Below, one piece after another: positions 30,643-38,390 of a DNA stretch of 42,032 nucleotides. The stretch spans positions 1 through 42,032 of the forward strand of contig CAYSEN010000008.1 of the NCBI GenBank assembly GCA_964430335.1, written 5' to 3'. The notes under the pieces were generated by a model. The model searched no databases and had not been told where the DNA came from. It worked only from the letters and a program-made list of their open reading frames with translations. The position numbers were made by a program, and so were the translations under genes. Source of the stretch: SIBU01 sp964430335. GTDB lineage: Bacteria > Patescibacteriota > Minisyncoccia > Phycocordibacterales > SIBU01. Every line of letters begins with the position of its first letter. Position 1 is the stretch's first letter.

Positions 30643-31770
30643 TTAGCCTAATTCCTGAAGCCTCCTAAGAGCAACACCTAGAGCAACGGCAAATTCTGGC
30701 CCAGCACCCTTTAGCACTGGGTCAAGGAAGGCCGGAGCTTCAACTTTTGAAAACGGATCAGCCACGACAACCGACACTGAGAAACTCTTTTGTGCTAATT
30801 CGTAAAAACCTTTTAAATTTACTCCTCCACCTGTCAAAATTATATTATTAATTGTTTTATTGTATTTTTTCTCAAAGTTTAATAGGACCCTGTTAGCTTC
30901 AGAGAAAATAAAATTAAGGTTGGCGGTAACCACAGGATTAATATTTGCCCCGCCCTGCTCGTAATTTATTCCAAAATTTCTTTTTACTGTCTCGGCTTCG
31001 GTGATAGTAATATTTAGAGCCCTAGAAATAGCCAAGGTAATATCCTGTGAACCTCTGTTTATAGTATGAGAAACCCTAACTATTCCCCTGTCGATAATGT
31101 AGAGCTTTACCGAACCTGCACCGAAATCAAAAATCATAGCTGTAGCATTTTCTTCTTGAAGAACTGCTCGCATAGTGCTAAATATCTCAATTTCAAAAAA
31201 ACTTGAATCCAGTGCTGTTTTACGAACAATGTCCTGATAGCGATTTATAGCTTCATTGTGTATGGCCACCACCAGCACGTCCACCTTAGGTGTCGTAGGC
31301 AGTGGATCTGCAGGACCGGCCGGAGTAACCGTCACAGTCCTCTGTTCCTCCTGAGGAATTATCCACCAATCCAAAACCACTTCTGTTACAGGGACAGGAA
31401 TGTACTTTCTAGCTTCAAGTGGGATCATGTTAGCCAACTGCGCAGGAGGAGCAGAAGGCATTTCAATCAGTGACACCAAGCTGGAAGGTAGAGGAATAGA
31501 CAAACCACATTTTTTTGTAGTCGTGTTTGATTCACGCAAAACATCGTTAAGCGCTTCCGACAATTTATCTGCAGGTAAGTGTGTTGCTCTACCGACCTCT
31601 AATCCAGCATAGGGTCCCAAAGCTAGCTCGCCGTATGTTTCGAGTATTGCCCTGCCAGCCTTTTTTCTGAGTTGGATAATTTTAATCGAGGACGCTCCGA
31701 TATCAACACCTAAAACACTGTCACCTGACTTTTTAAAAAGCTCAAGAATTGATTTGAGAGGATTTTCCAT
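30643..31770 (-). CDS. pilM: Pilus assembly protein PilM (actin-like)
   Basis: A 375-aa FtsA/PilM-like ATPase. GVDIGASSIKIIQL (phosphate 1), MIFDFGAGSVKLYII (phosphate 2), NRGSQDITLAIS, and ILTGGGVNLKGFYELAQKS (adenosine motif). It forms the cytosolic ring that links PilN to the motors. ATG 31770 is used; an upstream TTG adds only two codons. First gene of the pilMNOP-B operon, divergent from comF. Confidence 0.95.
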   Translation of the reverse strand: MENPLKSILELFKKSGDSVLGVDIGASSIKIIQLRKKAGRAILETYGELALGPYAGLEVGRATHLPADKLSEALNDVLRESNTTTKKCGLSIPLPSSLVSLIEMPSAPPAQLANMIPLEARKYIPVPVTEVVLDWWIIPQEEQRTVTVTPAGPADPLPTTPKVDVLVVAIHNEAINRYQDIVRKTALDSSFFEIEIFSTMRAVLQEENATAMIFDFGAGSVKLYIIDRGIVRVSHTINRGSQDITLAISRALNITITEAETVKRNFGINYEQGGANINPVVTANLNFIFSEANRVLLNFEKKYNKTINNIILTGGGVNLKGFYELAQKSFSVSVVVADPFSKVEAPAFLDPVLKGAGPEFAVALGVALRRLQELG

Positions 31771-31828
31771 ATGCAAAATACCTAGACTGTATTAGTATAA
31801 CATATAAGATAATCCTCCATTCCACTTA

Positions 31829-32473
31829 ATGAACAACCTAATTGAAAAGATATTAGATTTCATTTTCCCAAGGTCAGAATTGGTTAAAGAAATTGAAAAC
31901 ATGTCTCAAGAAGAGCTGATTTCTAGGTCGCCAAAATTAAAATTATCAGATTCTGATATTTTGAGCGTTTTCGAATACAAAGACCCACTGATCAAACAAG
32001 CAATATGGGAAATAAAGTATAGAAAAAATAGAAAAATTACTGAGCTTTTAGCCAAATGCCTTTACGATGAATTACTTTTCTGCCTCAGTGAGAAGGAAAA
32101 TTTTCAGAATTTCCACAACCCAATACTTATACCGGTTCCCATATCTAAGGAGAAAATGAAAATTCGAGGATTTAACCAGTGTGAATATATAGCAAGTAAG
32201 TTAATGGAATTCTCGGATACGAACACTTTTACAATTAACAATAAAGTATTGATTAAAACCACAGACACTCAAAGCCAAACGAAGAAAAACAGAAACCAGA
32301 GACTTAACAATCTTAAAGACAGTTTTGCGGTTACCGACGAAAGCAAAGTATGTGGAAAAAACATAATTTTGCTCGACGACGTCACCACCACAGGAGCGAC
32401 CTTAAAAGAAGCGTCCAAAACTTTAAAGAAGGCTGGGGCGAGAAAAATATTTTGTGTTACTCTGGCACACTAG
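31829..32473 (+). CDS. comF: ComF family phosphoribosyltransferase
   Basis: A 214-aa protein with the PRPP-binding motif IILLDDVTTTGATLKEA and the ComF hallmarks LIPVPISKEKMKIRGFNQCEYIA and QTKKNRNQRLNNL. The usual N-terminal zinc-binding cysteines are missing; only the FPRSELVKEIEN region is present instead. In transformable bacteria ComF acts with ComFA/PriA in handling incoming single-stranded DNA. It is divergent from pilM. Its stop codon overlaps that of the convergent cohesin gene within a CTAG. Confidence 0.9.
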   Translation: MNNLIEKILDFIFPRSELVKEIENMSQEELISRSPKLKLSDSDILSVFEYKDPLIKQAIWEIKYRKNRKITELLAKCLYDELLFCLSEKENFQNFHNPILIPVPISKEKMKIRGFNQCEYIASKLMEFSDTNTFTINNKVLIKTTDTQSQTKKNRNQRLNNLKDSFAVTDESKVCGKNIILLDDVTTTGATLKEASKTLKKAGARKIFCVTLAH

Positions 32474-33816
32474 CCTAGCTGGTTTGTATTATCCGACGAA
32501 GCCTGATTAGGATTTTGAGGAATCTTTGAAACTGTTTCTAAAGAATGTTCAGCCTCTTCTTCCTTTTGAGCTATTTTAAATGCCCTTCTTAGGTGTCGCA
32601 CGATATGGTGACCAAACAAATAGTGAGTAATTAGAATTACAAGTCCAAGCAAAATAATAAATAACAATATGTAGACCATGTTGTCCTTTATGAATTTCTC
32701 GATCACAAGGGGCGCCACAATATCAACAGCTTCGTCTCTTACATTTCCAGCTTTATCTATGGCCCTTACAATCACGTGAAGTTTCTCCTTTGATTTAAGT
32801 GGTACCTGAAACGGACTTTCTGTTTGAATAAACACAGGAGAAACGTTTTCGGATTTGGACTGATCGATTATTCCAACTTCGTAGTGATCAACCCCTGAGA
32901 GACTATCAGTCGTGACAAACGACAGAAGTGTCTTTTGAACAAAGACTGAAGAAGCTACAAGATAGTTTACCTCTGGCGTAAACTCTGCAGGAGGTGTGGA
33001 GTCGATGCGAATTAGGAAATGGCCCACCCCTCCCCAAATTCCTTTTTTATGTGCCTTTATGTGAAAATACCACAAACCTTCGCTAAGTTTTTCGTATGAC
33101 TTGGTTGTATCATTGCTGGTAATGGTATTTTCTGGAACAGTGTTTGGCTTATTATCTAAAACGTAACTAAAACCATCGACATTTGGATCTCTATCCCAAG
33201 ATAAAACAGGATTATTATTGTTGTACCACACATCTTGGAATTGATGTGTCTCTGAATACACACGGACTCCGTCCGGCGCCTTAGGAATAATGGAAAGGTC
33301 AGCTTTACCCAAATTTACCAGAGTATCTGTTCCCAAACCGTCATTTTTTAAAACTTTTGAATTTGAACTAAAAGTAATTCTTGCATTACCGATTTTTTTG
33401 GCCTTAAAAGTTATAGTCGCCACAAGTCCTGATTCGGTTTTCATCCCGTTGGGTAAAACTCCAACATAAGATGATGTTCCTCGAACGTTATCGTAGGTAG
33501 GAGGTTCCGCCCAAACACCGATTACCGAGGTACCACCAAGAGGTCGAACTATAGCAAGTTTTGACGGGTCGAAGTTTACATAAACCTGAAGACCGTTAAC
33601 ACTAAGACCTTTGGTATTAAGTAGAACTTGAACATCAAACTGCGAGCCCTCGACAAAACCGCCAGAGCTAGGAGAAAGAGTCAGTTCTGTTCTACCTAAC
33701 AAAGAACTTGCGTTAACAGAAATATTTTCAGCAAAAAGACTAGTGGCGCTACTAAACAAAAGGAGTGCGGTAAAAATACAAAGCAATAACTTATTTTTTA
33801 AAAAACGTAAAAACAT
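32470..33816 (-). CDS. Membrane-anchored cohesin-domain protein 1
   Basis: A 448-aa protein with a signal peptide (about 1-29, ending SLFAEN). Cohesin-like domain about 40-175: FDVQVLLNTKGLSVNGLQVYVNFDPSKL and VLKNDGLGTDTLVNLGKADL. Two Ig-like domains follow (about 180-275 and 275-370; SLSGVDHYEVGI, VIVRAIDKAGNVRDEAVD), then a TM about 378-400 and a charged cytosolic tail. It is last in an operon of three cohesin genes behind a dockerin gene. Expected to display the cohesin outside the cell to bind a dockerin partner. The cohesin assignment is from sequence pattern only. Confidence 0.82.
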   Translation of the reverse strand: MFLRFLKNKLLLCIFTALLLFSSATSLFAENISVNASSLLGRTELTLSPSSGGFVEGSQFDVQVLLNTKGLSVNGLQVYVNFDPSKLAIVRPLGGTSVIGVWAEPPTYDNVRGTSSYVGVLPNGMKTESGLVATITFKAKKIGNARITFSSNSKVLKNDGLGTDTLVNLGKADLSIIPKAPDGVRVYSETHQFQDVWYNNNNPVLSWDRDPNVDGFSYVLDNKPNTVPENTITSNDTTKSYEKLSEGLWYFHIKAHKKGIWGGVGHFLIRIDSTPPAEFTPEVNYLVASSVFVQKTLLSFVTTDSLSGVDHYEVGIIDQSKSENVSPVFIQTESPFQVPLKSKEKLHVIVRAIDKAGNVRDEAVDIVAPLVIEKFIKDNMVYILLFIILLGLVILITHYLFGHHIVRHLRRAFKIAQKEEEAEHSLETVSKIPQNPNQASSDNTNQLG

Positions 33817-33817
33817 T

Positions 33818-34951
33818 TTACATACCTTTTATCTCGTCTGTGATCACCTTCTCTGCATCATCAATATCTTTTTTCAAATCCTTTACTGTTACTCGACCAG
33901 ATGAATCACCTTTAAGATGTGAGTGGCCTTCTACATCTTCCCTCAAAATATCAAAAGCTTTCGATACAACCTTTTCGGCTTCATGAACTTCCTTATTTAA
34001 TCTAGATCTTCTGTTTCTGTCCTTTCTAAGATGAAGGTAGGATCCGATTATTAGATAAATCAATGACAAAATCAGTAATATAAGTGCGATTAGAAAAATA
34101 GGATCTAAATCTGAAAAAATATTCCCCACTACAATCATTATTTCATTTGAAGGATGACTATGGACCTGATCTTCCTGAATCATTACAGCAGAAACACTGT
34201 AGTTGCCGTGCTTCAATGACTTAGGAACCAGAAGAGTGAAACTCCCCGATTCGTCTGATTTACCTGTAATAAATATTTTTATACCTTTTTCAGAGACAAA
34301 AGTTAGCAAAACATCTGAGTTAGGATATTGAGAAACTCCAACGATTGCCGGTTCACCATATTTCGAACCTTCCATTATTTCCGGAGGTTTAAGTGTTGGT
34401 GGTTGTTGTGGTATCTCAGGAACAACTTCAGGTTTTTTTACTTCATTGACCACAGGTTTTTTAACCGGAACAACTTTCGGAATTTCAAAATCATATGAAG
34501 CTCCGTTTAATTTTCCAGTAATATCTGTACCTTGGCCATCATTGGCAAGAACTTGCCCGGACTTAAATGAAACGCGACCGTTACCATCTTTAATTGCATG
34601 AAAAGTAATTGTTGCGACGGTTCCTGTTCCTCCACTAAAACCATTAAGGGCAACACCTTCTAGTTTAATGGTGCCTTCAGACTTAGAAATAACCGGCTCG
34701 GTAACCCAGAAATTTAAAATGGAACCAGTCTTAGACACAGAGTCGAGTGACAGGATTGATGTGGGGAACGCTACTTCGGTCGAAATGGCGTTGGTAGCAA
34801 CGTCACTGTTTAATTGAATCCTCACTACCACCTGATCACCGACCTTAAAGCTTCCTGACCCGGGGACTATAGACAAATCGGCAGCAAAAATTTTGCCAGG
34901 TATAAAACTTAAGAAACTAAACAACAAAGCTATGACAAATTTTTTCGCCAT
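33818..34951 (-). CDS. Membrane-anchored cohesin-domain protein 2
   Basis: A 377-aa protein: signal peptide (about 1-23), cohesin-like domain about 25-155 (DQVVVRIQLNSDVATNAISTE, FPTSILSLDSVSKTG, VLANDGQGTDITGKL), and a Pro-rich linker (KKPEVVPEIPQQPPTLKPPE). A small beta domain follows (about 200-275, like a big-Ig/carboxypeptidase regulatory fold), then a TM about 282-304 and a long basic/acidic coiled-coil tail inside the cell. The tail could connect to cytosolic partners. It starts 22 nt inside the end of the preceding cohesin gene, and its stop is 1 nt from the next start. Confidence 0.83.
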   Translation of the reverse strand: MAKKFVIALLFSFLSFIPGKIFAADLSIVPGSGSFKVGDQVVVRIQLNSDVATNAISTEVAFPTSILSLDSVSKTGSILNFWVTEPVISKSEGTIKLEGVALNGFSGGTGTVATITFHAIKDGNGRVSFKSGQVLANDGQGTDITGKLNGASYDFEIPKVVPVKKPVVNEVKKPEVVPEIPQQPPTLKPPEIMEGSKYGEPAIVGVSQYPNSDVLLTFVSEKGIKIFITGKSDESGSFTLLVPKSLKHGNYSVSAVMIQEDQVHSHPSNEIMIVVGNIFSDLDPIFLIALILLILSLIYLIIGSYLHLRKDRNRRSRLNKEVHEAEKVVSKAFDILREDVEGHSHLKGDSSGRVTVKDLKKDIDDAEKVITDEIKGM

Positions 34952-35790
34952 TTTTTATAAATAAGGAAAACCAAAATGATTACTAATATTATAAACAATA
35001 TTCGGTAATCTCGATACACACTTCCTTTGAGAACAACCTCTCTTACATTACCCGAATTATCAAAAGCCTTAACATATATGTTTTTACCCAGCGACTGGTC
35101 CTCTAAAACATAGGGACTTTCCACTTTCTTATAGCTACCCCACAAACCTTCTCTTAATTCGTAATGATCTATTCCAGATTTTTTGTCCTGTGTGGAAAAG
35201 ACCGCAAAGTATTTTCCATCAAACAAACTTGAATCCTTAGCAACAGTAACAGCAAAATCCTCCGGCAAATCTTTGTCAGCCACTTCTTCAATCTTTTTGC
35301 CCGATTCACCTTGATCACTGATCCTAAAATCAAATGCTGTAATTTTTAATTTTGCATCCTTTCCCAAACCGTCATTTAGTAAGGCTCTGGCTTCTTTAAG
35401 AGTCACTTCTCCCTCGCCGACCAACTTAGAATTTAAAACTACTGAAAACAAATATTGCTTTTTGTTGGCAAAACCATCTGGTGTAATACCAGAAAAGATA
35501 ATTTTTCCACCTTCAAGTTTCGGTCTTTTAACCCACAAAGAAACAGCAGAGTTACCGTCCCGAATTTCGACAACATCTAAAAGCTGAGTGGGTACAATCA
35601 GTGATCCTTCAACCGCATTGATACTATCTTTATTAGGGTTTAAATAGACGCTGAGCAACCACTGTGAATTTAAACTACTTTCGTGCGATTCAGATTCAAT
35701 TTTAATTTCAGCAGCAAAAGAAACAGCTGGGACCAAAATTCCAATAAAAATAATCAGCGCAAATATTTTTTTGTGTAATTTGTTTTTCAT
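34930..35790 (-). CDS. Membrane-anchored cohesin-domain protein 3
   Basis: A 286-aa protein from ATG 35790 (MKNKLHKKIFALIIFIG, a signal peptide). The frame upstream overlaps the dockerin gene and is not used. Cohesin-like domain about 28-160: WLLSVYLNPNKDSINAVEGSL, VPTQLLDVVEIRDGN, ALLNDGLGKDAKL. A short Ig-like domain follows (KSGIDHYELREGLWGSYKKV), then a C-terminal TM (about 262-280) with a KKWRKN stop-transfer end. It begins 1 nt after the dockerin gene stop, so the dockerin protein and its likely receptor are translationally coupled. Confidence 0.83.
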   Translation of the reverse strand: MKNKLHKKIFALIIFIGILVPAVSFAAEIKIESESHESSLNSQWLLSVYLNPNKDSINAVEGSLIVPTQLLDVVEIRDGNSAVSLWVKRPKLEGGKIIFSGITPDGFANKKQYLFSVVLNSKLVGEGEVTLKEARALLNDGLGKDAKLKITAFDFRISDQGESGKKIEEVADKDLPEDFAVTVAKDSSLFDGKYFAVFSTQDKKSGIDHYELREGLWGSYKKVESPYVLEDQSLGKNIYVKAFDNSGNVREVVLKGSVYRDYRILFIILVIILVFLIYKKWRKNLS

Positions 35791-35791
35791 A

Positions 35792-37168
35792 TCAACCTGT
35801 CCAGTAATAAGCCATAATACTAAAATCAACCAAATCGACTTTCCCGTCTCCATTTAGGTGTTGCTTCTCTCTTAAGGCAAACTCAGTAGACAGAGGCCTC
35901 TTGTACCAATATGCTGCAATAGAAAAATCTACCAAATTACACTTGCCATCGTCATTCAAATCACATTTAACCAGTTTAGTTTTTGAAGTTGCAAAAATAT
36001 TTTTAAGTCCAACCGCGAAACTCGCTAAATTACTGAAACTACTTATCTCACCTTTTATTGAGGCCTTTGATTTGGTGCTGTGATTACCGTACTCCAAAAC
36101 TGAAGTATCAAAATTTTTCAGATATACACCATTTGCATCCGATGACGTCTTATCAAAAAATTCATTTTCTGAATTAACATTTATTATGATTTCGGCAGAT
36201 GGTGTACTTTGACCAAAAATCACGATATTTTCCCCTTTTTTAACCTGTGATTTATCGACGGCAATAGTTGGTGCGATAAAAATTCCTCCCACTGTCGTGG
36301 TTACACCTGTAGTAATGTAAATTGGAAAAGTAAAGTGACTAGACTTTAAACCGTTTTTGTCTTCACCATAAACTGAAAAGTTGTAATCACCCGCCGACAG
36401 ATCGGTAAGCTTAACATTAAAATTGCTATCCGGACCCGCGATAGTTGTCACCGCTAATTGTCCGTCTTTTAAAATACTAACCTTGCTTAGGGGGTACGCT
36501 CTCCCTGAAAAAATAACTCCAGTTTCGCTTACCGAAGACGGCACAGGACCGCCACCGGCCCCTCCTCCACCACCTCCGCCGCCTCCTCCTCCACCTCCGC
36601 CTCCACCACCACTTCCTCCACCTGAACCAGCAGGTGTGGCAGACACTTCGGTTGAAGTTGCTATAGAATTTCCAAATGAATCTTTTACCACGACGACAAA
36701 GTAGTAAGTGGTGTTGTTTGTTAAACTAGGAATTGTGGCTGACGTAACATTACCAACCGAGGTGTAGGAATAAGGACCGCCGGCAACAGATGATTGCCCT
36801 ACGTTATAACCACCAACAGTCCAACCCAAAAAACCTGAAGATGCTGTCCAAGAGAGTGCCACTTGAGCGTCACCCGCAGTTGCTGATACGGCTGGTGTAG
36901 AAACGTAAGGGTAGGTCAAAAATCCTGGATTTAAGTAAAAATTATTTGACGTACTTGTTCCAACCGCGACCTGCGAAATAACACTCCAAAGCTGGAAACC
37001 AGAAGACGTTGCATAACCTGATGGCACAGCCACTACAGGATCTAGTACTGAATATGAATTTGAACTGTATTGATCTGCAATGGTAATTCTAAAAGGTAAT
37101 ATTGTGATGCTCAATAAAATAAAAAACCAAAGAGATAATTTCAAACCTGGCCTTAAAACCTCAAACAT
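35792..37168 (-). CDS. Secreted FN3 protein with C-terminal type I dockerin
   Basis: A 458-aa protein. Signal sequence about 10-32; a variable N-terminal domain; FN3 domain about 90-180 (DAQVALSWTASSGFLGWTVGGY, NNTTYYFVVVVKDSFGN); a poly-Gly linker (about 183-210); two Ig-like domains; and a dockerin (about 402-458). The dockerin has two F-hand repeats, CDLNDDGKCNLVDFSIAAYW and HLNGDGKVDLVDFSIMAYYW, each with Asp/Asn at calcium positions 3, 5, 9 and 12; repeat 2 has His at position 1. No TM, so it should be released and recaptured by the cohesins encoded downstream. TATTAT lies 7 nt before the ATG (37176-37181). Confidence 0.88.
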   Translation of the reverse strand: MFEVLRPGLKLSLWFFILLSITILPFRITIADQYSSNSYSVLDPVVAVPSGYATSSGFQLWSVISQVAVGTSTSNNFYLNPGFLTYPYVSTPAVSATAGDAQVALSWTASSGFLGWTVGGYNVGQSSVAGGPYSYTSVGNVTSATIPSLTNNTTYYFVVVVKDSFGNSIATSTEVSATPAGSGGGSGGGGGGGGGGGGGGGGGAGGGPVPSSVSETGVIFSGRAYPLSKVSILKDGQLAVTTIAGPDSNFNVKLTDLSAGDYNFSVYGEDKNGLKSSHFTFPIYITTGVTTTVGGIFIAPTIAVDKSQVKKGENIVIFGQSTPSAEIIINVNSENEFFDKTSSDANGVYLKNFDTSVLEYGNHSTKSKASIKGEISSFSNLASFAVGLKNIFATSKTKLVKCDLNDDGKCNLVDFSIAAYWYKRPLSTEFALREKQHLNGDGKVDLVDFSIMAYYWTG

Positions 37169-37210
37169 AGCGTAAATAATATCACGCCCCGAAGTAAAAA
37201 GTTAAGTAAA

Positions 37211-38275
37211 TTAAATGTCACGTTCATCCTTTTTTACTTTTTCAAAAACAGTTTTTGAAATATCTTTGATGGTAACAGCCATATCAGGAATACTTGATCC
37301 CTTTGTCATAACACAGAGAACGTAAGGATGCTCAGGATAATATATTATTCCGCAATCATGAAGTTGATTATCCTGTCCTTCTGAGAGCCTTTCACCGAAT
37401 TTATGTGCGACCTTAATCTCACTAGGTACTCCCGAAACCAAGCCGTCAGAAAATTCTGCCTCTGATAGCATTTGGAGGGCTTTTCCAGAGTTGTGTTTAT
37501 TAAGGAACGAAGCGTTGTATAGTATCCTAAAGAAAGATGCGTATGTTTGAACAGTCAATGTGTAACCCGCATTTTTCGGCACTTTTATGCCTAGCTCTTC
37601 ATAAATACTCACAAAATCATTTTCATCAACCAACTCCTTTAACAACAAGGCCGCATTATTGTCTGAAAAAATAATCGCGTGTTCGATCAATTCTCCGACA
37701 CTGTAAACTTTTCCAACCTCGATAGGATTACTTGGCTTATAAAATTGTTTGTTTTCTACCGCACCGCCGTTAAATAAAAAACTCTGATCCAAAAAGCTGG
37801 CGTTACTTTCTGATTTTTTAAAAACGCTAATCATTAGTGGTAACTTCAACAAACTACCTGGAATAAACTCCTCTTGTTCGTTAATTCCGAACACAGGACC
37901 AGCGTTTAGATCCCGGAAGTAGACACTTACATGCTTAACGGCCGGTGTATCAATCTTTACTTTCGAAATATATTCGTTAATTGAGTTTTTTAAATCACTA
38001 GCAAATTTATTTGAAAAGCTTTTAATACCCTCGCTTTGTAATCTAGGGTTAAGATACTCATTAATCGACGACAGGTCATTTACCTTATACCTGGTTTTAT
38101 TAAAAGGGTTACTTAACATTTCAATCCCATTTTTTGAGCGTCTATCACTAAAAAATTTCTTGCCCCCCAAAATATACCCAACAAGATAAAAAATTACCGA
38201 TAACAGTATTGCGATAACGATAAAATAATTAATAGAATTTTTTTTATTATCCTGCTTGTTATTCATAAGCGACAT
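37211..38275 (-). CDS. Class A beta-lactamase-fold serine hydrolase
   Basis: A 354-aa membrane-anchored protein. TM about 15-38, linker to about 95, and a beta-lactamase-like domain: SxxK in PGSLLKLPLM, SDN in FSDNNAALLL, and a KxG triad as AHKFGERL. The omega-loop Glu of true class A beta-lactamases is not evident, so a D,D-peptidase or other peptidoglycan-related activity is at least as likely as antibiotic resistance. TATAAT at 38282-38287 is 6 nt before the ATG. It lies upstream of the dockerin gene in the same direction. Confidence 0.85.
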   Translation of the reverse strand: MSLMNNKQDNKKNSINYFIVIAILLSVIFYLVGYILGGKKFFSDRRSKNGIEMLSNPFNKTRYKVNDLSSINEYLNPRLQSEGIKSFSNKFASDLKNSINEYISKVKIDTPAVKHVSVYFRDLNAGPVFGINEQEEFIPGSLLKLPLMISVFKKSESNASFLDQSFLFNGGAVENKQFYKPSNPIEVGKVYSVGELIEHAIIFSDNNAALLLKELVDENDFVSIYEELGIKVPKNAGYTLTVQTYASFFRILYNASFLNKHNSGKALQMLSEAEFSDGLVSGVPSEIKVAHKFGERLSEGQDNQLHDCGIIYYPEHPYVLCVMTKGSSIPDMAVTIKDISKTVFEKVKKDERDI

Positions 38276-38390
38276 AAAATTATTATATGTATAGTAACTC
38301 TTATGAGTATGACCAGCAACACGTAAGTACCATAGGAATCCTTTACTGATTTACTCCAAAAACCACTCTCAATGTCCCAGATTGAGTATT

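Noticed and set aside
37211..38275. Calling the serine hydrolase an antibiotic-resistance beta-lactamase
   Set aside because: SxxK, SDN and KxG are shared with D,D-peptidases, and the omega-loop Glu is not evident.
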